Shown: one piece after another, positions 25,768-35,800 of the stretch
How positions within the stretch are numbered: the first letter of the stretch is position 1
How the letters are laid out: every line of letters begins with the position of its first letter
Assembly: GCA_004154925.1 (NCBI GenBank)
Contig: QJNS01000044.1
Coordinates: 124,001 to 188,000 of the forward strand
Reading direction: 5' to 3'
Length of the DNA: 64,000 nt
Source: Monosporascus cannonballus
Lineage: Eukaryota; Ascomycota; Sordariomycetes; Xylariales
Notes under the pieces: generated by a model
Databases searched by the model: none
Told to the model about the DNA's origin: nothing
The model's input: the letters and a program-made list of their open reading frames with translations, nothing else
Program-made: the position numbers and the translations under genes

Positions 25768-25803
25768 AACCCTGGTTGCCGCATTAAATTTGCAACCTGG
25801 GTT
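25768..25803. repeat. 12-bp inverted repeat (hairpin)
   Basis: AACCCTGGTTGC at 25768-25779 pairs with GCAACCTGGGTT at 25792-25803 with one mismatch, leaving a 12-base loop. Function unknown. Confidence 0.6.
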
Positions 25804-25845
25804 CCCCGGGACCATATCCGACATTCATCGCAAACCCGACGTCCG

Positions 25846-25897
25846 AATTGGTGCACATATGCAAATTGGTGCGCATGTGCAATTGGTGTCCCTATGC
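25846..25897 (+). repeat. Short tandem repeat, three units of 17-18 bp
   Basis: Three successive units begin AATTGGTG and end ATGC or GTGC (AATTGGTGCACATATGC, AATTGGTGCGCATGTGC, AATTGGTGTCCCTATGC). Confidence 0.7.
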
Positions 25898-26597
25898 AGT
25901 TGGACTCTTAATAAGTCGAAATGCGGCTGCGCGGGTGCGGCTCAGCCGGAGTTACATGCTTGGACTGGCAGTAGGCCCTACCCCTAAGCAGTAACTACCT
26001 TACTGAGTGCGATATGCAACCTGTGAAGCGTATCGTAAGCGCGTTGGCGCTCAAGATTCTTACCTATATAGGAATGTATTTAATATATTCCTGGGTCGAT
26101 GTTGGGTTGCAATGCTTACCAGCGGAGCCCTTTCCCCGCCCACCAAGTTACCCCAATACAACCCGGTAGCTCACCCGTCGCCTCGCAGTTTACCGCTTAT
26201 TCCGGCGTCGACTGCCTTCCATCTCCCCATGAAATGTCGGGCCCCTAAACTTTGTTAGAGCCCACATTGGTAGCTGGTTGATACGCCGAAGGCCCAGGAC
26301 TGGAATCTAGTTAGACTTGCAACCCTTACGTTCGACGCCAGTAAGTAAGCGGGTAAGGTCGACCGGTTACAAATGCAACCTCTAAACGCTGGAATATTCC
26401 GGTGGTGATTTACACCAAGAGTCCGCATGCAACCATGTAGCGTCTACTCCACTGGGAATGCTCTGGGATTTGAGAAGAACCATGCATTGTATGATATGCG
26501 GATTTAATGACCACACAGCTATGGAAGGAAGTGGTATAAGTTTGGAAGAAAAGATCCGTTTGGGCGGATCCAAGAAGGGCTGCCAGGACTCACAAAG

Positions 26598-26609
26598 ATG
26601 ACGAGCTAA
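26598..26609 (+). promoter_or_regulatory. Possible minimal upstream ORF before the aldehyde dehydrogenase
   Basis: The 13-mer ACTCACAAAGATG occurs at 26588-26600 and again at 26679-26691, where its ATG is the gene start. The upstream copy opens a three-codon frame (ATG ACG AGC TAA). If the transcript starts upstream of it, this would act as a short uORF; the transcript start is unknown. Confidence 0.3.
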
Positions 26610-26688
26610 GATCCCCCCGTCTACCACTTAAGAAATCCCAGAAACTCTTGTTCCATCATAAGACGCAAGCTCCATAACACTCACAAAG

Positions 26689-28289
26689 ATGTCGTCCCAC
26701 CACTTCAGTAGCGATTCCGTGGATTTCGACACCTTCCACAACGTCATTGACGGGAAACTCTCCGGCACAGCAAAAACTCGTTGCTCTGTCAATCCCTCGA
26801 CGCTTGCAAATAACCCCAATGTTCCGCTCAGCACCCCTGAAGATGTCGATAAGGCCGTTCAGGCCGCGAGAAAGGCGGCTGAATCGTGGGCTCAGGTGCC
26901 ATGGTCAGACCGCAAGAAAGCGGTTGAGGCTTTTGCGACCGCGCTGGAGGCTCAACTGGATGACTTCGCTCAGATGCTAACCAAGGAGCAGGGTAAACCT
27001 GTAAGTATGACATGCTTGGACAGAGTTAATCATGGCTGATATTGCTAGTTTCCTCGCGCTCAACACGAGATCCGAACCGGAGTTCAGTGGCTCCGCGATT
27101 TCTGCCTACTTTCCCTCCCAGAGGAAGTGCTCGAAGACAACAGCACGCGTCGGATCTCTACTCGATATACCCCCCTCGGTGTTGTTGCAGCCATAGTTCC
27201 CTGGAACTACCCCGTGCAACCTTTGGCGTGCGGAAAGATCGCGCCGGCGTTGCTCACGGGGAACACCCTCATATTGAAGCCATCACCATTCACACCGTAT
27301 TGCAATCTCAAACTTGCCGAGCTTGGCATGCGTTTCTTCCCCCCTGGTGTTCTGCAGGCCCTTAGTGGCGACGATGACCTCGGACCGTGGCTGACAGAAC
27401 ATCCTGGCATCGATAAGATCGCATTCACGGGGTCAACCGCAACGGGAAAGAAAATAATGGAAAGTTGCAGCAAAACGCTCAAAAGAGTTACGCTTGAGCT
27501 AGGAGGCAATGACCCGGCTATTGTGTGTGCCGACGTAGACCTAGCCGCTATCCCTACAATTGCGGGTATTGCTTTCGATAACGGGGGGTAGATTTGCTGT
27601 ACGATCAAGCGCTTGTATGTTCACGAATCTGTGTACGAGACGGTCCTAGCGACTATCGTCGCAGTTGTGAGTCACTTCAAACCTGGAGATGGGTTCGAGG
27701 AAGGTGTTTTCATCCCCCCAATCACCAACGCAGCCCAATTTGATCGCATTCGAGACCTACTTGCCGATGTCGAAAAGGCCCAGCTCAAGCTCGCAACCGG
27801 AAGTACCACACTATTACCTGGGGCGGGTAAAACTACTGGTTATTTCATCACTCCAACGATCATTGATAACCCGCCAGATGACTCCAGGATCGTCACCGAG
27901 GAGCAGTTTGGTAGGTTCCCAAATCTACAACTTCTGAATTTTCTGCTACTCTCTAAGACTCCTCTAATAACACTTATCTACCAGGCCCCATTCTTCCAAT
28001 TCTCAAGTGGACAGATGAGGATGATGTCATCAGACGAGCAAACAACACCAAGTCCGGCCCCGGGGCTCCCATATGGACGCAAGACATGGCACAAGCTGAA
28101 CGGATGTCCATGCAGCTGCAAGCTGGGACTATATGGATCAACAGTCACGCCGAAATTGGAGCAAAATACCCTTTTGGAGGGCACAAAGAGAGTGGCCTGG
28201 GTGTGGAATGGGGTGTCGAAGGCATGAAGGCATATTGCAATTCACACACAGTTCTGTCTAGATCGACTCCTTGGGACGGAAGTTCGTGA
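26689..28289 (+). pseudogene. NAD(P)-dependent aldehyde dehydrogenase, three exons, in-frame TAG before the catalytic cysteine
   Basis: Exons 26689-27000, 27049-27910 and 27985-28289 join in frame to 492 residues, a normal length for this superfamily. Introns have GTAAGT...CTAG (48 bp) and GTAGGT...CCAG (74 bp) ends. The enzyme oxidises an aldehyde to a carboxylic acid. Visible family motifs: PWNYP with Asn157, LKPSPFTP (Lys181), FTGSTATGKK, the LELGG glutamate (Glu254), the cysteine box ICC at 286-288, EEQFGP at 388-393 and PFGGHKESG at 454-462. Codon 285, just before ICC where the family has Gln, is TAG (27589-27591). This is a CAG-to-TAG change, so the product would stop before the active-site cysteine. 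All other motifs are intact, so the loss looks recent. The substrate and subfamily cannot be told from sequence. An intron cannot explain the TAG without removing the catalytic cysteine. Confidence 0.88.
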
Positions 28290-29371
28290 AAGTGGATTGT
28301 GGTGGGAAAGGGAGCGGTTTGGGTTGGTGTGTGGTGGGCGGTGACAAGGCGGATACGTGGATAATTAGCACTAGAAAGCGCGTCTACCGCATCTGAACAG
28401 GTTCATCGTAAAATTTATAGGCCTCTTAAAGAGATTCTGTCATCATAATTGCCTTGAGGTAAACAACCTCCCCTCACCCATGGCAGACGCACGAATGAAA
28501 CAGGCGAAGTTACAATATAATAACAGTTGGGTACAGGCAAGAAGTCACAAAAGCTGCGCCAAGACTAAGCCCGGCGTTCAGCATGGCCACGAATCGAGTC
28601 TCGCTTGAAGCGCATATCGTTCGGAAAGGGTAGGATGATGCAACAGAATTTGGAGCACAATGAAACATAAGCCTGAAAGGATAAGTAACTCAAGCCTTAG
28701 TAGGATATTCCGATATTCCGAGTACATGGCCTGACCCACCTGCAAAGTAGCGGCGCAATCTATTGCAACGTTAAAGGAAGGCAGGCATGCATCAGTAAGA
28801 TGTTATATGCAAATGAAACATCCTAACCACGTGGTATCCAAGCAAGTAAATGCACACCACCTTTTTATTTGGGGGGGGGGGCGGGAACCTACTTGCTCGC
28901 TTCCAATCCTAGCTTCCGTCTAAAGATCATCGGTACCCAGTCAGCCTTCTAGTTTGACCTGGTCCCTCACATTTCCAGCTTCCCGCTTTTATCTTTCATG
29001 CCATTTTTTCTACCTTGCCCTTCTGCTGCTCATGCCTTTACCGGGTCAAAAAGCGCCGCGGTTGCTTCTAGTCTTTCCAATTGGACATTCTCTCCACGAT
29101 ATTAACTAGACCGAACCCTCTCGCCACTCCCAAAAGAAACTGTTCATCATTGCCCTTTTGCCCGTTTTTCTCCACTAGCCTGCGAAACATGCCAGGACCA
29201 GCTTTGCCAACTGGAGACGATGTCGTGGAATAGGGGTATCTATGTTAGTCATCAAGCTCCCAGCACCCCGGAAGAACGTTATTCCGGCGCGCCCACAGTA
29301 TATAGAGAGCTTCCTAGCCACCGCTCCCTGGAGCTCAATTCAAGCAAGACAATTACCACTTCCCACACTCT
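28290..29371. other. Intergenic region of the gene island
   Basis: Normal composition, no convincing gene on either strand. A run of eleven G (28871-28881) is followed by CGGG. A pyrimidine-rich stretch around 28960-29180 may belong to the promoter or leader of the following gene. The short frame at 29242-29439 overlaps that gene's start and has no family features. Confidence 0.55.
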
Positions 29372-30778
29372 ATGTTACCTTATCCTCTGATCAGCTTAAC
29401 TGTCACAGACGAGATAACATGGATGCTGGCGCATCCTGAAGACAGCAAGGTTGCTGGTATCATTGCGGCATGCTCGATCTGCACCTTTGCCGCTACAATC
29501 TTCCTTGCACTTCGTTTTGTATCACGAAGAATATTACACGGCTCCCTACGCTTGTATCTTAATGACTGGCTTGTGATAATTGCTTGGGTAAGTGTAAATC
29601 CCCCAGTTGTTTGGCCTAATGGAGTTGATTTCCCTAGGTACTCTATATCCCTTTCGCGGTTTTCTTTGGCCTCACAACGCGATACGGTGGAGGTCGGCAT
29701 ATAGTGTACGCTACAGATGTACGCCTTCTCCAAATCGTCAGTATATTCTCTCTTGTCCCCACCCTGAGCTGGGCGATTTCCTAATATCGATAGTTGAATC
29801 TTTGCAATGAGAACTTATATGCCTGCATCCTAGCCTTCCTAAAACTCAGCATCGTGTCGCTATATAGGCAGATTTCGGCTCCGTTCGAGTGGCGTGGTTC
29901 GACCGTCTAACATAGGCTGCGGCTTCTGTAGCAATAGCACTAGCCGTGCAAGTCTTAGTCACCACGAATCTACAATGCATTCCCATCTCCATGACATGGG
30001 ACCCAAGCATAGAAGGAAAGTGCTTCGACTACGGCAAATCGGCGCTCGTGGCGTACGTAGTTAACGCCGTTACTGAACTGACCCTCCTTAGCATGCCTAT
30101 CCCTCTGGTTTTAAGGCTTCAAGTTTCTAAACAAAAAAATGGATGTTGCTCCTTACTTTCTCAGCAGGCGCCGGGTAAGTAACGAGTACTCAGCTGCGGT
30201 CGTTTACACACTGGTTGTTGGTTGCTGATAACAGTGCAGCACGTGCATTATCAGTCTTGTACAGTTCAAATATATTACGATGCTGGAACAAACGGCAGAT
30301 CCCACTTGTGAGTAACCCATAGATTCGATTTCAGTAACAGCTGTAAGTGGTGCTAAATCATTCTTTTCTTGCAGGGGATAACATTCCGCCCGGCCTCCTC
30401 GCCTGCGCAGGACTCATGATGGGTATATTGGCAGCCTCTATTCCGACTTACCGCCCCCTTTACAGATATCTTTTCGCAAGGTCATCTGCAGACGACAGCA
30501 GTTCGTCCCACCCACTTCGCGAAGGCGCTAGCAACTGATTCTCACAGAGATACGACTCCTGTTCTGGGCCCGGTCGCTACCCTAACGGTGGCAGCCACAA
30601 CGCGAAAGTTTCAGTGCGAAACGATCCCGCAGCCGAAGGCATCTACTCAAATCACCGCCGCGGAATCCTCATCACGGACCAGGTCGAGTTGTTAAGGTAC
30701 AATAAGATGGGTGGTTCATGGATCAGAGTTGACGACAAACCAGAGCACCTCAGTCCACGTCCGCCTGCCTCATGCTGA
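29372..30778 (+). pseudogene. PTH11-like / fungal rhodopsin-domain integral membrane protein, interrupted at four places
   Basis: Five exons (29372-29587, 29638-29736, 29794-30174, 30240-30307, 30375-30778) give about 389 codons, typical for this seven-helix family of presumed plasma-membrane receptors. Introns are 50-67 bp with GT...AG ends. Recognisable blocks: first helix ending LALRFVSRR, LNDWLVIIAW, FGLTTRYGGGRH, ENLYACILAFLKLSIVSLYR, QCIPISMTWDP...GKC, PIPLVLRLQVSKQK, and IPTYRPLYRYLFARSS, then a polar tail with GGSWIRVDD. Lesions: an apparent 1-bp loss at 29873-29875, TAG at 29913-29915, an apparent 1-bp loss in the A-run 30133-30139, and TGA at 30536-30538. Reading resumes in the right frame after each one. 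The ligand is unknown. Homopolymer losses could be sequencing errors; the two stops less easily. Confidence 0.8.
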
Positions 30779-31527
30779 GTGAAGGACGTCTAGGATACGA
30801 CATCTAAATACCATTTAAGTCAAACACCTGATCGACGCCCCGCCCCCTTAACGCCCCACCCCAATTCGAGACTATCTCCAAGTCATCTTTTCTGTCAAGG
30901 CCAAGGGCCCTGTTGGGGATCGGGCTTTCGCCGATCCGAGGGATTGCTGCTGTTCTCCGTATATATGGCTAGCTGCTCCGTCGTACCTTTGCGGCTGCCC
31001 TTTGGATTTCTTAATATACCTTATTACGGCCCATATTTTAGCAATTACCTATGCAGCCAGTTACATACCCAGTTACAGATTGAGAACTTTCCTTTTTTCG
31101 CGAACGGTCCGTGGCTGCAGTAAATATACTAGTAGTACGTATTCATTATATAAGTGTAACTTATTCGTTATAGGTATTAGGCGTAACGATGAGGTTCGCT
31201 AAATAACTATTACACTTCATATCACGGTTTATAATAGCGATAATGTCGTAATTATTGAAATAGTAATATACTAATAACCTTTAAAAACCGCAAATTGTTA
31301 AATGAATTTTACATATATACTTAATATTATAAATCGGTAATAATTGAGTTATGGAATTGTTAAGCGTATATATTTAAATTAGATCTGTTAAGATGCGGAA
31401 GAGCTTTGTAAGCTTTTTTCTTTACCTCAGCTAGTTTAGGCCTCGCTTTCTTATAGCTTATATATTACCTTTTTTTAACCAGTTATAATCTCTATTTTGG
31501 TTATAAGCAAATAGAGCTAAAGTTAAA
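30779..31527. other. Right border of the gene island, no gene
   Basis: Composition falls from normal to AT-rich around 31000-31200. The open frame 31002-31202 shows no motif. A hairpin-starting, LTR-like stretch begins at 30911. Confidence 0.5.
30911..31200 (+). repeat. Possible LTR start of an unidentified retroelement
   Basis: It begins TGTTGGGGATCGG and contains the perfect 7-bp inverted repeat GGATCGG / CCGATCC (30917-30937), a layout often seen at fungal LTR starts. A TATATATGG motif follows near 30960. No partner copy, target duplication or internal domain is visible, so this is tentative. Confidence 0.3.
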
Positions 31528-31637
31528 TGTTACAACGTAATAGGTTGCAGCCTTCATGTTATAACCTGACAGGCTGCGGCCTCGGGAAACGGTCGCAACA
31601 AGAAAATGACTAAGCCATGTGGGTCAAGTCACGTAAT

Positions 31638-31709
31638 GGCTCGATAGGATCGATCGTAAAGCCAATAGAGCCAGGCTCGACAGGATCGATCGTAAAGCCC
31701 ATAAAGCCA
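31638..31709 (+). repeat. 36-bp tandem repeat in the LTR middle module
   Basis: Two units starting GGCTCGAYAGGATCGATCGT, followed by the beginning of a third. The module is absent from the other LTRs in the window. Confidence 0.75.
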
Positions 31710-31861
31710 GGCTCGACAGGTTAAAAGAAATAAATATAAGACGTTCATTATTTCTATAATTTAAATAACTTTGGCTTGTAATATAATATCGTTACCTAAG
31801 ACACCTTTAAAATTACGAGACGTAATACGTTATTGTATTTATTGCATAGATTCCCACGAAA

Positions 31862-32260
31862 TATAACGAGCTAAGGGGTTTAACCAATTATTAAATCTTA
31901 GTCGTACGGGTTTATGTTAGCAGGAGTATCGTGGGAATCGAAACAATAAATATAGTAATCGTATTACGTTTCGTAATTTTAAAAATGTTTTAGATAACGA
32001 TATTATATTGCAAATTAAAGTTATTTAAATTATGGAAATAATGAACGTATATATCTTTGTTTTGGCTTAAAATGCTTAAAAGGCTTAAACCCTTAAGCCC
32101 GTTAAACCCTTTAAGCTTTTTTGCCGGCTTAAGGGGCTTAAGGTATTTGGTACCTTGAAACCTTTGAGCCGGTTACGTAACTTTTCGGCGGTAGTTGGGG
32201 CTTTATTTTTTTCGTAAACCCGACCGTCCGTAAAAAAGTTAAGACCGTTAGGTTATAATA
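31862..32260 (-). repeat. 3' LTR of the minus-strand element
   Basis: Plus-strand reading starts TATAACGAGCTAAGGGG and ends GTTAGGTTATAATA. It is more heavily C-to-T and G-to-A mutated than its partner: GTAACTTTTCGGCGGTAGTT here against GTGACTTCTCGGCGGTGGTC there. Confidence 0.85.
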
Positions 32261-32875
32261 TAATTTCCTTCCTTCCTTGATTTTAACCCCTAAAAATTAA
32301 ATTATTCGTTTATTAATCTTGGTCTGTAATTTTCTTTTTTTATATTCGTTATGTCAAATCGTATAAAAACATTTTGCTTTCGTAAACGTAATGTTTTTAC
32401 TTTTTTAAAACGTATTAAATTTTTTGGATTTAAAATATTTTGTTATTTTTATTATAAAAAAAGGTAAAAAATATAAGGTTATTTGGTTTTTTTTTAAAAT
32501 ATATGCGTTATATTTATTACGACTGTTTCTGTAATTTTTTCGATACTTCAAAAATTAAATATCAAAAACTTTTGGATAAAAAAATCGTTTAAAACGTAAA
32601 AAGAAAAAATTCGCAAAACGTTACAAACGGCTGTTAACAAATTAAACCGTTTGTAAAAATAAAGGCGGCTGTTCCGTTATAATAATATTGAAATATTTCC
32701 TTAAAGTATCAAAGGTACGAAAGCCATAGAAAAATTCGAACGTTTAAAAAAAATAGAAATAATTAGAGGCCGCCGTTACGGTTATTAGGTTAACGTAAGG
32801 TACGGCCGATTGGCCCGATATCCCGGTTATTAACTGGTTAACCGTTAATTGGGATACGCGCGTTATTATGGATAA

Positions 32876-35800
32876 CAGTTTTTTTATTAAATACTAAGCG
32901 TTAATAAGATTTTTAGCAGGTTTTTAGATGTTTTCGGAATCCGGGTATTCTTTTTTTACTTAATTAAGTATTAAGTAAGTCCGTTTTATTTTTTTGTATC
33001 GAAAAATTTATTTATTTTGTATATTTATTCGGTTTTTATTTCCATATCGTTTTATGCCGTAAATATTTTCATTATATTTACTCTTAACTTAAATAAAACA
33101 AATATGAGAAATTAATTAGAATTTAATTTTTGGTAAAGGTTTTAATTAATAATTATTTTTTAAGATATTCTTAATATTTTTATATAGACCGATATATTTA
33201 AAATCGAATTTTTATTAGGTCGTTTTATTTAAATGTTTTTTATATCTAGAAAAACCATTTTCCTTTTTCGAAAATTAAATTTTTTAATTTCTTTTAATTA
33301 TAATATTTATTTATTTAGTTATATACGAATTTTAATTTTATTTTTAAGTTTTAATGTAACTAACGTAATTATTTTAACGTAAGGATTATTTTGATATCAA
33401 TTAAATCGTTATAACGTATTTTATTATATACTTTTAAGGTAAAACCAAAATTTCCGGTCGTTAATATTGTTGTAATATTTTTATAATAATTAATATTATA
33501 AGTTAATTATGCGATTAATAACTTTTTAATTTAATTTTTTTATTCGTGGGTAATATAATATTGTAAATAGATTTCCAAAATTTAATTCGTTTATTTTATT
33601 TATTTATTTATTTAACGTTTAAATACGTTAAACAACTTATGATTTAATTTAATTTATTTTATTAGTTCTTGCCAAGATTTAAATACAAATATCAATTCTT
33701 TATTTAAAATAATGTCCATAATTAATCCATATATATTAAAAATATATCTGAAAAAATATTATTTGTTTGGCATTTATATCCTCGTAATATAGTAAATAAA
33801 AGGAAAATTTCGCAAATCGGTCGACGATTACGAAAATGTTATCGTAATATATTCCCGTAACTAAATGTTTTAATATAAAAAGATTTAACAATAAAATCAA
33901 ATATTACTAAATATTATAATCGCTTTGTAATTAGTAATAATTGTAATTTTCCGTATGGCTTATATTATGAAATCTTCGTTTTAATATAAATATCATATTA
34001 TCGCATAATGTTTTATATCGTTAATTTTATTTTAAAAAGTAATATGTACGTTAAAGCCGTTTTAAGGTTTTATGGATTCCTAGATGTTTATATAGCTAAT
34101 ATTCACATATTTTTCATATTAAAAATGTGTAATATTTTTTAAAAATTTGTATTTTATCTATTTTTTGGTTTTTTTGAAAAACTCTCGTTATATTATTAAA
34201 TCCTCTAGTATATATCGGAAAATACTACCCGAATTATCGTACTTTGTCGTAAGGATAAATATTCTTTTATAATAATATTAAAATTATATAGCTAATTTTA
34301 ACCAATTTCCTTTCGAAATCTGATTATTTATTTAGAATATCTGCTTTATTGTTTTTTAAACCTTTCTTATAAATAATAACGAAATCGAAATTCGCTAATT
34401 CTTTCGTATAACGAAATTATTATTTTGTAAGTTTTTTAGTCGTGGTTAATCGGGTAAAACTTTAATTATCGGTATAAATTTTGATTTAATATAAGCTTCT
34501 CTTTAGGAAATATTTAAATTCGCAAAATGTCATAATAATAACTATAAATTCCTTATTTGGAATATCGTAATTAAATTTAATTCCTTTTAATTTGTACGAA
34601 AGGAAATGTAATAAAGTATAATTTACCTTAATTATTTTATTATTTGATTATTACGCTTAACGTATAATCCGAAATATCGGTTTTTAGCTTAACGGAACGG
34701 TTTAAATCGCACATAATCAATATTGGTTCGTTAGTTATTTCATTTTTAATATCTTAAAATGTTTTTTCTGTATTTAATATTTCTTTGTACTTTTTTTTCT
34801 TTTTCGTAAAATTTATTAAGGATATAATTATTTTATTAAAGTTTTGAATAAACTTTCTATAATAATTAGCGAATTTAAGGAATATTTGTATTTTCATAAT
34901 TATCGTTAACGTTTGTTATTTTATAATGACAGTAATTTTCTTAACATTTATTCTAATATACCTCGGGATAATAATATATCTTAAATATTTTATTTTTTGT
35001 TTGTAAAATTAACTTTTTTTGTATTAATAAATAATTTTAAATTTTATGAAGTTTTAAAAACGTTATAAATGTATTTTACGTATATTTGCTCCGTTTTTGA
35101 AAAAATAAAAGTATCGTCAAGGTAGCATATAACGAAAATATCGAGATATTTTCGTAATATATAATTTATTATTTGTTGAAAGGTTACTGGTACGTTCTTA
35201 AATCCTATTAGTATAACCAAATACTTAAATAGTCCGTATTTCGTTTTAAAGGGTATTTTTTATTCGTATTTTTTTTTAATTTTGATAAGGTTATATTTAT
35301 TTTTGAGATCGAATATTATAAATTATTTAGTTTTGTAAAATCGGTTTTTTATTTCCGTAATTAGGGATAATAATATATAAATTTTAATAATATTATTATT
35401 TAATTGTCGATAATTAACTATAAATTGTAATTTTTTATTTTTTTAGATACAAAAGAATAGGGTATTTTGTTTATAATTTCGAAAGTTGCATATATCTTTT
35501 TAATAAGTGGTTTTCCAGATATTTTTTAAAAGTATGTAGTTCGTTTTCGTCAAGCTTGTAAATAGGGTAAAACTTTATTAAAGACTTTTCTTTAAGAATT
35601 ATTTCGTAATCCTATTCGTTATATTTTAGTAATTTCGTATTAAGTTGTTTTCTGAAAAACTATTTATATTTGTATGATTATGGTGGTATATTAGTTAGAT
35701 CTTCTAATTCCTTAGGTTGCTATTATTTTAGATCATTATTTAGTTACTTTAGTTTCGTTCTGATGGTAGCAATACTGCGTCGTATTCTTTTAATGCCCGT

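Larger units (their letters stand above)
25260..26688. other. Left part of the gene island, upstream of the aldehyde dehydrogenase
   Basis: Base composition turns to normal near 25330. No convincing gene: the open frames here (for example 25790-25987 and 26007-26258) have no recognisable motif. It holds the dispersed repeat (25401-25722), a hairpin (25768-25803) and a 17-bp tandem repeat (25846-25897). Confidence 0.6.

Noticed and set aside
25790..26258. Two open frames upstream of the aldehyde dehydrogenase
   Set aside because: They overlap the hairpin and tandem repeat, have no family motif, and no splice pattern links them to a larger frame.
27127..27608. Separate short gene models on both strands inside the aldehyde dehydrogenase
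   Set aside because: The plus-strand pieces are exons of one enzyme and the minus-strand ones are shadows.
29242..29439. Open frame overlapping the start of the PTH11-like gene
   Set aside because: Different frame, no motif. The following frame has the expected first membrane helix and splice sites.
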